Shown piece by piece: positions 18,562-27,637 of a DNA stretch of 64,000 bases. Positions within the stretch are counted from its first letter, which is position 1, and each line of letters opens with the position of its first letter. This DNA comes from Achromobacter kerstersii (GTDB lineage Bacteria > Pseudomonadota > Gammaproteobacteria > Burkholderiales > Burkholderiaceae_B): contig NZ_CADIJQ010000001.1 in the NCBI RefSeq assembly GCF_902859595.1, positions 806,001-870,000 on the forward strand, in the 5' to 3' direction. A program made the translations under genes and the position numbers. The notes beneath the pieces are model-generated. The model was not told where the DNA came from, searched no databases, and saw only the letters and a list, made by a program, of their open reading frames with translations.

Positions 18562-18670
18562 ATTTCGGCGTCTTGGCTGGCCACGGCATTCACAACGGGA
18601 TACTGCTTTTAACGGGCCGCGAGCTCTCGGTCTTGCGACATAAAAATCCATGAGATGGCGAGGTGAACCG

Positions 18671-19834
18671 ATGAAGAAGAGGCTGGTTTTCGGTCTGTGT
18701 GCGGCGGTGCTTGGAAGTCCGGCTGTAGTGTCTGCTGCTGACGTATCGCAACTGGCGCAGCAGGTGCATCCGCGGGTGGTCGAGTGGCGCAGGCACATTC
18801 ATCAACATCCGGAACTGGGCTATCAGGAAGTGAAGACGGCGGCTTATGTTGCCGAACAGCTTCGCAATATGCCTGGAATGGAGGTGCAGACGGGGATTTT
18901 CTTCCGGTCGGAGGTAGTCTCTACGCTGGACGGCAAGCAAGTTGCTGTCATGCATGCCTGCGGTCACGACACGCATGTCGCAATGCTCCTGGGGGCAGCG
19001 CAGATTCTGTCGGGTATGCGCGATCAGCTTAATGGCACCGTAGTCTTCATCTTTCAACCTGCCGAAGAGGGCGGAGGTGGCGCATTCAAGATGATTGAAG
19101 GCGGTGTGCTGGACAATCCCAAGGTCGAGGCGATATTCGGGCAGCATATTTCGGCAGGCTATCCATCCGGATCCCTCGAGTACCGCGCGGGAGGTACGAT
19201 GGCCAGCGCCGATACGTTTTCAGTGCTGGTCAAGGGTGAGGGGGGGCATGGTTCGTCCCCATGGGCTGCGCGCGACCCGATCATCGCAACGGCTGACATG
19301 ATCGTTAGTCTGCAATCTGCCATTGCTCGCGACGTAAATATGTCCCTGGGTGGGTCATCCATGACGGTCGGCCTGATGAGCGGCGGAGCGCGCCGCAACG
19401 TCATCCCCGCAGAGGCCAGTTTCTCGGGGACGGTGCGGACCTTGAACGCAGAGAATCGGGACACCTTGCAAAAGTCGTTTGAGCGCATCGTCCAGGGCAC
19501 CGCGCATTCCCACGGTGTCGAGGCGGATATCCAGTACACGCGTCTGTATCCTGTGACCTACAACAACCCGACATTGACTTCCCGAGCAGTCGGCGCGCTG
19601 AAGAAGGCTGCGGACGGTAAGGTAAAGGGAATTCCCGCCAAAATGGGTTCCGAGGATTTCGGGGCCTATGGCGAGAAGATTCCCGCCTTCTTTTGGTTTT
19701 TGAATGCTTCGCCTTATGTCGACAAGGCTGGGGCGCCCAATCATTCTCCGCACTTCGTGATAGATGAATCAGCGATGCTGGTCGGCGTCCGCGCGATGGT
19801 CGAGACCTCGCTCAGTTACTTCGACAACAAGTAG
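18671..19834 (+). CDS. Exported M20-family amidohydrolase with an internal deletion
   Basis: A 387-residue hippurate hydrolase/IAA-amino-acid hydrolase type enzyme with a signal peptide (MKKRLVFGLCAAVLGSPAVVSAAD). Metal-site motifs are present: VMHACGHDTH (Cys, His), QPAEEGGGG (Glu), GQHISAGYPSG, and the late His in NHSPHFVIDE. However, between VQTGI and FFRSEVVSTLDG the usual family segment of about 35 residues (GxTGVVGVLxGG...LRADMDALP) is missing, with the frame kept. The conserved Asp residues of that segment are therefore gone, and the enzyme may be inactive. Family role: hydrolysis of N-acyl amino acids in the periplasm, which would supply the aminotransferase upstream. It lies 109 bases after the aldehyde dehydrogenase. 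Confidence 0.75.
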   Translation: MKKRLVFGLCAAVLGSPAVVSAADVSQLAQQVHPRVVEWRRHIHQHPELGYQEVKTAAYVAEQLRNMPGMEVQTGIFFRSEVVSTLDGKQVAVMHACGHDTHVAMLLGAAQILSGMRDQLNGTVVFIFQPAEEGGGGAFKMIEGGVLDNPKVEAIFGQHISAGYPSGSLEYRAGGTMASADTFSVLVKGEGGHGSSPWAARDPIIATADMIVSLQSAIARDVNMSLGGSSMTVGLMSGGARRNVIPAEASFSGTVRTLNAENRDTLQKSFERIVQGTAHSHGVEADIQYTRLYPVTYNNPTLTSRAVGALKKAADGKVKGIPAKMGSEDFGAYGEKIPAFFWFLNASPYVDKAGAPNHSPHFVIDESAMLVGVRAMVETSLSYFDNK

Positions 19835-20191
19835 GGTTTGGCGCACTACGGAGCAATAACAATGCAGCAACCCAAGAGGGTAGCGGCTGTGTTTGCCGAG
19901 AATTACGGGGTCGCCCCCAGGGGCCGTGCCGTTGCTCCTGGGATCTCGACGCCGTCGGAGCCGTGTCAACCACCGGAGCTTCAGCTTGGATTGAGTCGCG
20001 ACGGACTCGGGTGAAACGTAAGCCTTTTCCCCGGGCATCTGGAGTGTTCTTGCTCTAGCTGTCTACCCTCTCAGCTCTTCATGCTAAGGGAGGCTGTCTC
20101 GATACATAGCGAGCGTTAGCGGTGTGGATGGTATACCCAATGTCGCTCTGGCCACAGCAGCAGCGCCGCCGCATAGAGTCTGGTGGTGCAG
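19835..20191 (+). other. Intergenic region with a coding-like remnant
   Basis: A 357-base stretch between the amidohydrolase and a convergent LysR gene. A 50-codon frame starts at 19862 but resembles nothing I know. At 20105-20154 lies a 50-base segment about 78 percent identical to 54285-54334, with differences mainly at third codon positions when read on the minus strand (QSxIGYxxxTANARY), so it looks like the relic of a common gene. Confidence 0.4.
20105..20154. repeat. Copy A of a 50-base dispersed coding-like repeat
   Basis: Aligns without gaps with 54285-54334; 39 of 50 positions match by eye. On the minus strand it reads GQSDIGYTIHTANARY, against AQSNIG(stop)AVRTANARY in the other copy. 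Conservation concentrated at first and second codon positions suggests homologous protein fragments rather than a recent DNA duplication. The parent gene was not recognised. Confidence 0.5.
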
Positions 20192-21175
20192 TCAGGATCG
20201 ATCGATATCTGATGCTGGGAACGGGTCCACCCGGATCGTTTGGCCCACCTCTTCCAGGCCCGCTCGAAGGATATGCGCGACTTCGCGGCACGCAAGAGTT
20301 ATTGGACGGACGTCCGACATGGCAAGAGTAATGCTGCGAGTGAGCGAAGGTTTCACGATTAGCGCGGCCTGCAATTCGCCGGTTAAGCACTCGCGTGTAA
20401 CCGCATGCTCGGCAAGCACTGCGTATAGCCCGCTGCGCAGCACCATGTGCTTCTGAATGTGCAGCGAATCGCATTCCAGGGCTACATTCAACGTGACGCC
20501 CATGCGGCGGGCCAGTAGATCCAACTGTCGCCGAAACGCGCTGGGCGCGCCGGCCAATACCAGAGGCAATCCTTGCAGTCCGGCGAATGGCACCGTTGCG
20601 TTGCGGGTCGTCAGATCGCCCGGCGGGCCCACCAGCAAATGTCGAACGGTGAACAGAGTGCTTTCACGACGGCGGTCGTCGCGGCCCCCGCGCATCAGGA
20701 TGGCGATGTCGACTTCGCCGATCTCCAGCCACTCGTTGATGGCGGCGCCCAAGCCGTCGCGAATGCGCAGTTGTATGTGGGGGTGTAGGCGACGGACATG
20801 GTCATAAACGCGCGATAGGAATGCGGGTTCAATGGACGAGAGCACGCCTACCCGAACCAGGCCGGCGGGCTGGTCCACCGCGCGAGCGACGTCGCGGCCG
20901 AGGGCATCGGCCTCCTCGAGCCAGGCCAGCACACGCGGGTACAGCTGCCGACCGGATTCCGTCAGTTCCACGCCGCGGCCGGTGCGGTGAAACAGGCGGC
21001 CCCCACATTGCTTTTCCATGGCGGATAGCTGTCGGCTGACCGCCGACTGCGCGCTGTCGCGGAGGGCGGCGACTTTTGTCAGGCTGCCTTGGTCCGCGAT
21101 CTGGATAAACAGGCGCCATTGGTCGAGAGAGAGAGAAGCCACGCCGGATCCTGGAAGATATAACTGAAAAATCAT
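20192..21175 (-). CDS. LysR-family transcriptional regulator
   Basis: A 327-residue LysR protein. The DNA-binding domain is SLDQWRLFIQIADQGSLTKVAALRDSAQSAVSRQLSAMEKQCGGRLFHRTGRGVELTESG; the effector domain follows to the C-terminus. The start is ATG 21175; a GTG at 21142 just before SLSLDQW is a plausible alternative. It is divergent from the sulfatase gene (21305) across 129 bases and is probably its regulator. Confidence 0.88.
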   Translation of the reverse strand: MIFQLYLPGSGVASLSLDQWRLFIQIADQGSLTKVAALRDSAQSAVSRQLSAMEKQCGGRLFHRTGRGVELTESGRQLYPRVLAWLEEADALGRDVARAVDQPAGLVRVGVLSSIEPAFLSRVYDHVRRLHPHIQLRIRDGLGAAINEWLEIGEVDIAILMRGGRDDRRRESTLFTVRHLLVGPPGDLTTRNATVPFAGLQGLPLVLAGAPSAFRRQLDLLARRMGVTLNVALECDSLHIQKHMVLRSGLYAVLAEHAVTRECLTGELQAALIVKPSLTRSITLAMSDVRPITLACREVAHILRAGLEEVGQTIRVDPFPASDIDRS

Positions 21176-21304
21176 ATCTGATCTTCCTGCTATACCCCTA
21201 GCGGGCAGGTGTCACGCCACCTAGACTAGGCCACTGCTTCGTCGCGCAGGAACTGGCGGCCCTCCCGGCCGAATTCGCGGCAGCCTGCCGCATTCAGGAA
21301 TCAT

Positions 21305-22780
21305 ATGCCTCATCCCAACGTGCTCTTCGTCATGGTGGACCAATGGCCCGGCGCTTTGCTGGGCAGCGCGGGCCATCCCGTTGTCCAGACGCCTACGCTC
21401 GACCAACTGGCCCGCCTGGGGACTCGATATTCGCGCGCGTATTCGGAATGTCCCATCTGCATCCCTGCGCGCCGTACGGTCATGACTGGCACCTCGCCCC
21501 GCAAGCACGGCGACCGCAATTTCTCACCCGCTCAGGAAATGCCCGCGATGCCCACGCTGGCACAGTCGTTTCGCAACGGCGGTTACCAAGCCTATGCGGT
21601 GGGCAAGATGCATCTGTACCCTCAGCGTGACCGCATCGGCTTCGACGACATCCTGCTGGCCGAGGAAGGGCGAGCGCAGCTTGGCACCGTAGACGACTAC
21701 GACCTGTTCCTGGCCGAGCAGGGCGTGGCGGGCGAACAATACCTGCACGGCATGAACAACAACGACTACATGCATCGGTCCTGGCATCTCGCCGAAAAGT
21801 TGCATGTCACCAACTGGACCACGCGCGAGGCTGCGAAGATGATCAAGCGGCGCAACCCGCGCCTGCCGGGTTTCTGGCACGTGTCGTACACGCATCCGCA
21901 TCCACCGCTGGTGCCGCTGGCCGCCTACCTGGAACTGTACGAGCGCGACCGTGTCGACCTGCCACCCCAGGCGGAATGGGACAAGGGCGCGTTGCCGCCC
22001 GCGCTTCAGAGCATTCGTGAACACTGGCCTATCCGCGCATCCGACGCAGACCTGCAAGCCATACGGCGCGCCTTCTATGCGCTCTGTACGCATATCGATC
22101 ACCAACTTCGGGTGCTGATTGGCACGCTGCGCGAAGAGAACCTGTTGGACGACACCATCATCATGGTCACCGGCGACCATGGAGACATGCTAGGTACATT
22201 CGGACTGTGGGCCAAACGCCTGTTCTACGAAGGTTCAGCGCAAGTCCCGATGATTCTGGTGGATACCGTCCGCGACGCGCGCGTGGCGGCGGGACACGTC
22301 GATGACCGCTTGGTTGGGCTGCAAGACGTGATGCCTACGCTACTGTCGCTCGCGGGCTTACCCATACCGGAGACGGTCGAGGGGCTGCCGATGGTTGGCG
22401 CGCAGCGGCGTGACTTCTTGTACGGCGAATGTAAGGAAAACGTGCTGGCGACCCGCATGGCGCACGACGGGCGCCATAAGCTGATCTGGTATCCGGCGGG
22501 CAACGTGGTGCAACTGTTCGACCTGCATGAAGATCCACGGGAATGTCGCGACGTGGCAGCCATTCCCGCCTACGACGATGTGCGGCGGCGACTTGAAATG
22601 GTGCTCGTGCAGAACGCATGGGGCGTGGACGCGGCATGGATTCAGGACGGACGCCTAGTGGGCACCATGGCAGGCCCGGTGGAACGCGGTGCCGACCGTG
22701 CATTCGGCGGTCAGCGCGGCCTGCATTATCCGCAGCCGCCGCTTAGTGACCCGACGCAGACGGTGGGCTCGCCGGGATGA
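21305..22780 (+). CDS. Sulfatase/phosphonate monoester hydrolase family enzyme
   Basis: A 491-residue alkaline-phosphatase-superfamily hydrolase. The N-terminal metal Asp lies in PNVLFVMVDQWPG. The signature C-x-P-x-R occurs as CPICIPARRTVMTG, so the Cys of CIPAR should be converted to formylglycine. The second metal site is MVTGDHGDMLGTFGLWAKRLFYEGSAQVP. No signal peptide is visible, so it is probably cytosolic and acts on an imported sulfate (or phosphonate) ester. No formylglycine-generating enzyme gene is near. It is followed by a Bug receptor gene, which suggests receptor-guided uptake of the organic ester. The substrate is unknown. Confidence 0.88.
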   Translation: MPHPNVLFVMVDQWPGALLGSAGHPVVQTPTLDQLARLGTRYSRAYSECPICIPARRTVMTGTSPRKHGDRNFSPAQEMPAMPTLAQSFRNGGYQAYAVGKMHLYPQRDRIGFDDILLAEEGRAQLGTVDDYDLFLAEQGVAGEQYLHGMNNNDYMHRSWHLAEKLHVTNWTTREAAKMIKRRNPRLPGFWHVSYTHPHPPLVPLAAYLELYERDRVDLPPQAEWDKGALPPALQSIREHWPIRASDADLQAIRRAFYALCTHIDHQLRVLIGTLREENLLDDTIIMVTGDHGDMLGTFGLWAKRLFYEGSAQVPMILVDTVRDARVAAGHVDDRLVGLQDVMPTLLSLAGLPIPETVEGLPMVGAQRRDFLYGECKENVLATRMAHDGRHKLIWYPAGNVVQLFDLHEDPRECRDVAAIPAYDDVRRRLEMVLVQNAWGVDAAWIQDGRLVGTMAGPVERGADRAFGGQRGLHYPQPPLSDPTQTVGSPG

Positions 22781-22918
22781 GGAAAGGTGCTGGGTGCGCA
22801 GCGCGATCAGTGCTTCATATAGACGGTCTCGCCGCAAGTGGCACGCAAGAAAATCCTGACGAGAAACGTTCCGGCTTTGCCAGCCGCGAGAGGCAAAATA
22901 ACAAAGGAGACAAGCATT

Positions 22919-23899
22919 ATGAATAAGCTGAAGGCGACCGCCGTAGGCGCGCTAGCGCTCTGTTCAACCCTGGTCATGGCAACTAGTCCCGCCCGCGCCG
23001 CAGATTGGCCGGCGGACAAGCCAATACGTCTGATCGTGCCGTATCCCGCAGGCGGCAACTCCGATGTAATTGGGCGGGTCTTTGCACGCAAGCTTGGCGA
23101 TGCCCTGCACCAGTCCGTTGTCGTCGAAAACCGGCCTGGCGCGGGCGGATCCATCGGCGCGGCGTTTGCCGCGAAGGCCGAGCCCGACGGCTACACTTTG
23201 CTTTTGGGCGACATCGCCACGCATGCCATCAACCGTCTGTCGATGCCCAACCTTGCCTATGATGCGCAAGCCGATTTCACGCCCGTGTCGCGCCTGACCA
23301 GCATTTCGCTCCTGCTAGTCGCCAATTCGAAATATCAGTTCAAGTCGGCGAGGGATTTCATCGCCTATGCCAAGGCCCATCCCGGCAAGATGACATACGC
23401 TACGGGCGGCTACGGCACACCGAGTCAACTGGCGATGGAAATGTTGAGCGGCATTGCGGGCTTGGAAATGCTGCAGATCCCATACAAGGGCAGTGCGCCC
23501 GCGTTGACGGATGTGGTGGCGGGGCAAGTGGACGTGATGATCGACGGTGCGGCCACGCCGCTGGTGAAAGCCGGGAAATTGGATCTGCTCGCCGTAACGG
23601 CGGATCGCTCTCCGGCTTTCCCCGATACGCCCACGTTGTCCGAATCTGGCGTATCGGGATATCGCTTCGTGTCATGGCATGGAGTCTTCGCGCCAAAGGG
23701 CACGCCGCAGCCTGTTGTGGAAAAGCTGGCGCAGGAATTTCATCGCGCGGCGCAGGCCCCCGAAGTGCAGAAACAATTTCAGGCGCTGGGGATCGGGCTG
23801 GACACGCAGTATGGGCCGGCGTTCGCTTCTTTCATCGCGGATCAGCGGCAATCCATCGAAGCATTGGTGAAAGAGCGCGGGCTCAAACTGGCGCCGTAA
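22919..23899 (+). CDS. Bug/TctC-family periplasmic solute receptor
   Basis: A 326-residue receptor. ATG 22919 is chosen because AAAGGAG lies 10 bases upstream and a clean signal peptide follows (MNKLKATAVGALALCSTLVMATSPARAADWP); a longer in-frame start at 22838 lacks these features. Motifs: IRLIVPYPAGGNSDVIGRVFARKLG, VVENRPGAGGSIGA, LQIPYKGSAPALTDVVAGQVDVMID. It lies 138 bases after the sulfatase and probably serves the same substrate. Confidence 0.92.
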   Translation: MNKLKATAVGALALCSTLVMATSPARAADWPADKPIRLIVPYPAGGNSDVIGRVFARKLGDALHQSVVVENRPGAGGSIGAAFAAKAEPDGYTLLLGDIATHAINRLSMPNLAYDAQADFTPVSRLTSISLLLVANSKYQFKSARDFIAYAKAHPGKMTYATGGYGTPSQLAMEMLSGIAGLEMLQIPYKGSAPALTDVVAGQVDVMIDGAATPLVKAGKLDLLAVTADRSPAFPDTPTLSESGVSGYRFVSWHGVFAPKGTPQPVVEKLAQEFHRAAQAPEVQKQFQALGIGLDTQYGPAFASFIADQRQSIEALVKERGLKLAP

Positions 23900-24303
23900 C
23901 GCATGCGGCGCAGGCCCGTCGATGAGCGACACGAACGATGCTAGCCGGAGTCCCGGAACACGCTATGACGAGTTTCCGTGGAAAGCCCATTCTTCTAGGC
24001 CAACGCCGCCTGGCATTTCCAGGAGCGACCTCGGAAGCCACACTGCCACCGCCAACATAATCGCGGTTAGCGTCAATAGCGACCGCGCCAGCTTGACCTT
24101 CTCGGTCGCAGAAGATTTCACGGAGGAGTATTTTTGGCGGGTGAGACTAGGGTGCCTAAAAGGAAATGGCGCAGTTGAGCAAACTGCAGGTAAAACGCAT
24201 CATCTGGGAAGTAAGTGATAGCGATAGCAACGCCTCACGTAAAGAATCCACGGGAGTTGTGGATATATCGCAGCAGGAAATTCCCTCCAGAGTTGCCGAG
24301 ACC
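23900..24303. other. Intergenic region, no convincing gene
   Basis: About 400 bases between the Bug gene and a broken LysR gene. On the minus strand a short frame (about 24115 down to 23965) reads VKSSATEKVKLARSLLTLTAIMLAVAVWLPRSLLE, with one hydrophobic stretch, which could be a remnant of a membrane protein. No family was recognised and no terminator is evident. Confidence 0.3.
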
Positions 24304-25179
24304 CTAAAGCGTGGTGCCGATGGCGTCCAGCAACACACGCACTTTGGGTGGAGTCAACCTGCCTCCAGGAGTAATGGCATATACGGTAATGGGCGATGAC
24401 TGATAGCTTGGCAAGACGTGCTGCAAGCCCAGGCGATGAATCTCTTCGCTGAAGAAGTTCGGGAAAAGGCGGACGATGCCTAGGCCGTCCGCAGCGGCGC
24501 GCATGCACATCTCCGCGTGCGCAGTTCGGATTGTAGGTGTGATGGGAATCCGAGAAACCTCTTTGCCTTGCTGAATAAATCCCAATGCGGTTCGTCGCCG
24601 TCCGCGATGACGGGCCAGTTGCGGATCTGCTCGGGCGAGTCTAGCGGTCCAAGACGTGTCGCCAGCTCGGCTGCGGCAAAAAATGTACGTGTGGCAGACA
24701 CAATGCGTTTTCCGATTGCGGAACCGTCCGGAAGCTGTGTGGACGTTTTGATCAGAGCGACGTCATAGCCGTCCGCCAGCAGATCAGGCATGCGCCGCAG
24801 ATCGTCGATTTCGGCGCGCAAGCCGGGATGAGATTTTAGGAGCTTGTTGAGCACGGGTGACAGATGCAGCCAGCCGGCTTCGTAAAATGTGCTGATGCGC
24901 AGCAGACCACGGACCTCTTCTGTGGCCGACAGTGCCGCGGTTTTCAGGTCATTCAGTCCCTCAAATAGCGATGCTGCGCGTGGGTATAGTTGCTGGCCGG
25001 CTTCCGTCAGGCGAATGCGGCGCGTGGTTCGTTCGATCAGCCTGATGCCTAATCGTTCTTCAAGGCGCGAGATCGAGCGGCTGAACGTTGCCGCTGGTAT
25101 GGACGCGCTCTGGCTGGCGGCGGTGAAGCTGCCAAGATGCGCGAGGCGGCAGAAATTCTCCCAGTCGCGCAGTCCACCC
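24304..25179 (-). pseudogene. LysR-family regulator, frameshifted
   Basis: Read on the minus strand, the helix-turn-helix is intact (DWENFCRLAHLGSFTAASQSASIPAATFSRSISRLEERLGIRLIERTTRRIRLTEAG) and the effector domain follows to KRFLGF near 24560. The frame then changes, and the remainder (PTIRTAHAEMCMRAAADGLGIVRLFPNFF...) continues in another frame to 24304. No ATG, GTG or TTG begins the first frame: a TAA lies just upstream, and GTG at about 25173 is in a different frame, so a second shift near the start is likely. Two frameshifts indicate a pseudogene, or sequencing errors. It immediately follows the broken FUSC gene on the same strand. Confidence 0.8.
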
Positions 25180-26050
25180 TTTTATGATTCAAGCCAAAAC
25201 TCATTCTGGATCCTCTCAAGCTGGGCGCGCGCGTACAGGGCCCCTGGTTGGCTGGGATGCGCGCCTTGCAACGCGTCGATTAATTCCGTGGACGCCGCTT
25301 GTAGGCGGCCACTTGCAATGCCCCTGGCTTCATAAACTGGCGTTTGGATGCAGGCCTCAAGCCACGCGTGCAGTTTTCCTGCCAATGGAGCAGTCTTAGT
25401 CGTGCTCATCATTCGAGCCAAGCGCATGTACACGTGTCCGGCGTCAAGGCCTTTCAGGCTCAGGCGCAATAGCCGTCGGGATTGCGCCGTATGAGTGGCA
25501 CAATTGCTCAGGTAGAGCAGCTTGCCTCCCATGCGGCGATTGAAATCAACCTCAGGGTGTGGCGATTGGTTGATACGGCGCAGATCTTTCACGACCGCGG
25601 CAATGACTCGGCCTTGCACAACGAGAGCGGAGGGGGGGCCCGCAAAGCAAACCCCGCTGCCATAATGGCCAAGCCTATCGTGATTCCCAGCGCCGTGTTG
25701 ATGGCTGTCTCCACGGAGAATGTCATCGCGTTGCTTGGCTGGACCTGGACGATAAAGCTCACGCAGAAACCCAGCCCATAAGGCACCAACGCGCGATTGG
25801 ACATGACCATCAGGCCAACGAACAATGGCACGGACAAGATCAGCGCGAGAAGTTCAAACGTCCCTGAGGCCATCGCCAGCAGTCCCAGCCCCCAGAATAC
25901 GGAGACCGGTACAGCCGCTAAGCCGCCCAAAGAGATCTTCCGGGCAGTCATCGAGGGAGAGGGCGCGCCGCCGAACATCTGTGAGAACAGCGCCGGCACG
26001 ACCATTATCATGACCAGCGCACCCGTTCCGCAGCCCGCGATCCATACACC
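25180..26050 (-). pseudogene. FUSC/AaeB-like aromatic acid efflux protein, truncated and frameshifted
   Basis: The minus strand reads VWIAGCGTGALVMIMVVPALFSQMFGG and several further hydrophobic helices (GLAAVPVSVFWGLGLLAMASGTFELLALIL...), then a soluble C-terminal part ending NEFWLES. The frame changes at a run of seven G (plus strand, about 25630-25636), within AGFA(LR)/AGPPSALVVQGRVIAAVV. The N-terminal part is missing: the coding similarity stops at 26050, exactly where an inverted repeat of an IS66-type element begins. FUSC proteins export aromatic carboxylates across the inner membrane and are often partnered by LysR regulators, which fits the neighbouring gene. I infer that it was inactivated by insertion plus deletion. 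Confidence 0.7.
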
Positions 26051-26080
26051 GTAAACGTCCGGTTCTTACCGTGTAGACGG
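26051..26080 (+). repeat. Left inverted repeat of the IS66-type shell
   Basis: Starts GTAAACGTCCGG and ends ACCGTGTAGACGG. Compared with the inverted copy at 30125-30154 (GTGGCCGTCCGA...ACCGGGTAGACGG read inward), about 22 of 30 positions agree, including CGTCCG, ACCG and GTAGACGG. The start abuts the truncated FUSC coding sequence. Confidence 0.65.
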
Positions 26081-26104
26081 CTTCTTTGCGCTCAGGTAAA
26101 GACG

Positions 26105-26265
26105 TTACGCGGTGCGCAGTTGCTCAGCGACGGCCCAGGGCAACAGTCTGTCGATCTGGTTGACCGGATGGTCGGCGATGCGGGCCAGCACGTGGCGCAG
26201 GTACGCCTCGGGGTTGATGCTGTTGAGCTTGCAGGTGTGGCCGTGCCTCGTTTCCACATACATCA
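26105..26265 (-). pseudogene. IS66 TnpC transposase, C-terminal fragment
   Basis: The minus strand reads CKLNSINPEAYLRHVLARIADHPVNQIDRLLPWAVAEQLRTA followed by TAA (26107-26105). This is the well-known C-terminus of IS66 TnpC (LNxIDPEAYLRxVLxRIADHPxxRIDELLPW). Only about 50 codons remain before the sequence changes to the IS3-type transposase. Confidence 0.85.
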
Positions 26266-26267
26266 AG

Positions 26268-27111
26268 TCATGCAGCCAAGCGGGAGTTCTCGCTGGTCAC
26301 TGGGGGCAGGAAGCCGTTGGCCGAGTGCAGGCGCTGGCGGTTGTACCAGCCTTCGATCCAATTGGCGATGTCCAGCCTGGCCTGCCTCCGCGTGTCGGTA
26401 GCGTAGCTGATGGATGCGCTCGACCTTCCGCGCCTTGAAGAAGCTCTCCATCGGCGCGTTGCGCAGGCGTTGGCCTTCCTGCTCATGGACATCGTGATGC
26501 CCAGCTCGACGGCCAGAGCCCGGTAGCGCCCTCCGGCGTACTGCGACCCGCGGTCGGTGTGGACCAGCAGCCCTTTGGCCGGCTTGCGCAGCCACCATGC
26601 CGACTTCAAGGCGGTGCACACCAGCGTGGCGTCGATGGTCTCGGACATCAACCAGCCGACGATGCGCCGACCGGCCAGGTCCATCACGGTCGCCAGGTAT
26701 AGCCAGCCCTCACCGGTGGGCACGTACGTAGCACGCGGCACAGCCGGCTGAGGGTGTACTGGTCGCGATGCTCGTCGATCCAAGCGTACTTCATCGCGCC
26801 CTCTTGGCGAAGTACGCCGTCGCTTTTCGAAGGACTTCCACATCCAGCTTCGCGTCGGCCAGCTCCCTTCGCAAGCGGCTGTTTTCCGCCTCCAGTTCAC
26901 TCACCGGGCGCCGCGTTGGCGCCTCACTGGGCACTGTCGCGCCGCTGGCGCCGGCCGATTCAATGCCACGCCTGGACTAGTTGCCCAACGTCGCCACCGG
27001 CACGCCGAGGTGACGTGCGGCCTCGTGTCCGCCCTCCGACGTGGCTAGCCTGACGGCCTCAGTCTTGAACTCTTGTGCCTACTGCCTCTTGGGCAGCTTG
27101 CCTTCTCTCAT
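26268..27111 (-). pseudogene. IS3-family transposase genes (orfA and orfB), degenerate
   Basis: OrfA starts at 27111 (MREGKLPKRQ) and contains two in-frame TAG codons: one after residue 10, and one where the family has Trp in VPVATLGNW. Past them it continues with a leucine-zipper-like segment (VSELEAENSRLRRELADAKLDVEVLRKATAYFAK). OrfB, the integrase part, shows LATVMDLAGRRIVGWLMSETIDATLVCTALKSAW and VHTDRGSQYAGGRYRALAVELGITMSMSRKANA of the DDE domain, then frameshifts before MESFFKARKVERIHQLRYR. The element cannot make functional transposase. It replaces most of the IS66 tnpC gene. Confidence 0.85.
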
Positions 27112-27171
27112 CTCGATTCTCCGTACCTCTGAGGTTATCAACTTCTTGCTCTACGTGAAATCGAGGCAGGG

Positions 27172-27546
27172 TCAAGGTGGCTCAAGTCCAGCAATATGTG
27201 CATTCACTTGGCTGGCTTCGACCGTAGTCGTTTCGTTCGGCACCGCGTCTCCCCACCGTCCCATCGCTTCCAGAACCACGCGCAAGCCCTCGCCGAGGGG
27301 TGTCAGTGCGTAGACAACCCGTGGCGGGGTTTCGGCATACGCGGTGCGCGTGACCAACCCATGGCGCTCGAAGCCCTTCAGCCTGTGCGTCAATGTGTGG
27401 GCGCTGATCCCGGGCAATGCCTCCTTGAGCTGCGTGAACCGGTGGGGCCCGTGCAGCAACTCGCGCACGATCAGTGTGGCCCACGGACCGTCGAGAAGCG
27501 CAAGGAACCGTGCGACTCCGCAGCAAGGTATTTTTTTTTGGTCCAT
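27172..27546 (-). CDS. HxlR-family transcriptional regulator
   Basis: A 124-residue winged-helix protein. CCGVARFLALLDGPWATLIVRELLHGPHRFTQLKEALPGISAHTLTHRLKGFERHGLVTRTAYAETPPRVVYALTPLG is the canonical HxlR domain, with the Cys pair (CCG) near the N-terminus and the TPP-x-V-x-Y-x-LT wing. Family members often sense electrophiles or oxidants through that Cys. The gene is divergent from the NmrA-like gene at 27638 and probably represses it. Both are intact although everything around them is degraded. Confidence 0.9.
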   Translation of the reverse strand: MDQKKIPCCGVARFLALLDGPWATLIVRELLHGPHRFTQLKEALPGISAHTLTHRLKGFERHGLVTRTAYAETPPRVVYALTPLGEGLRVVLEAMGRWGDAVPNETTTVEASQVNAHIAGLEPP

Positions 27547-27569
27547 GGCTGAATTTTTCCATTAGTGCA

Positions 27570-27611
27570 TTTGACGTAACTAGTTCAAATAATAGACTAT
27601 TGATCGTCTAT
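27570..27611. promoter_or_regulatory. Candidate HxlR operators in divergent promoter region
   Basis: The 91-base region between the divergent HxlR and NmrA genes contains two short inverted repeats: TTTGA (27570-27574)/TCAAA (27585-27589), and ATAGAC (27592-27597)/GTCTAT (27606-27611). AT-rich dyads with this spacing suit a dimeric winged-helix regulator. The assignment is by position only. Confidence 0.45.
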
Positions 27612-27637
27612 CCACTACACCCTAGAGAGAAACTCCC

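Noticed and set aside
23922-24218. A 98-codon plus-strand frame as a gene
   Set aside because: No ribosome site, no recognisable domain, and composition typical of non-coding frames.
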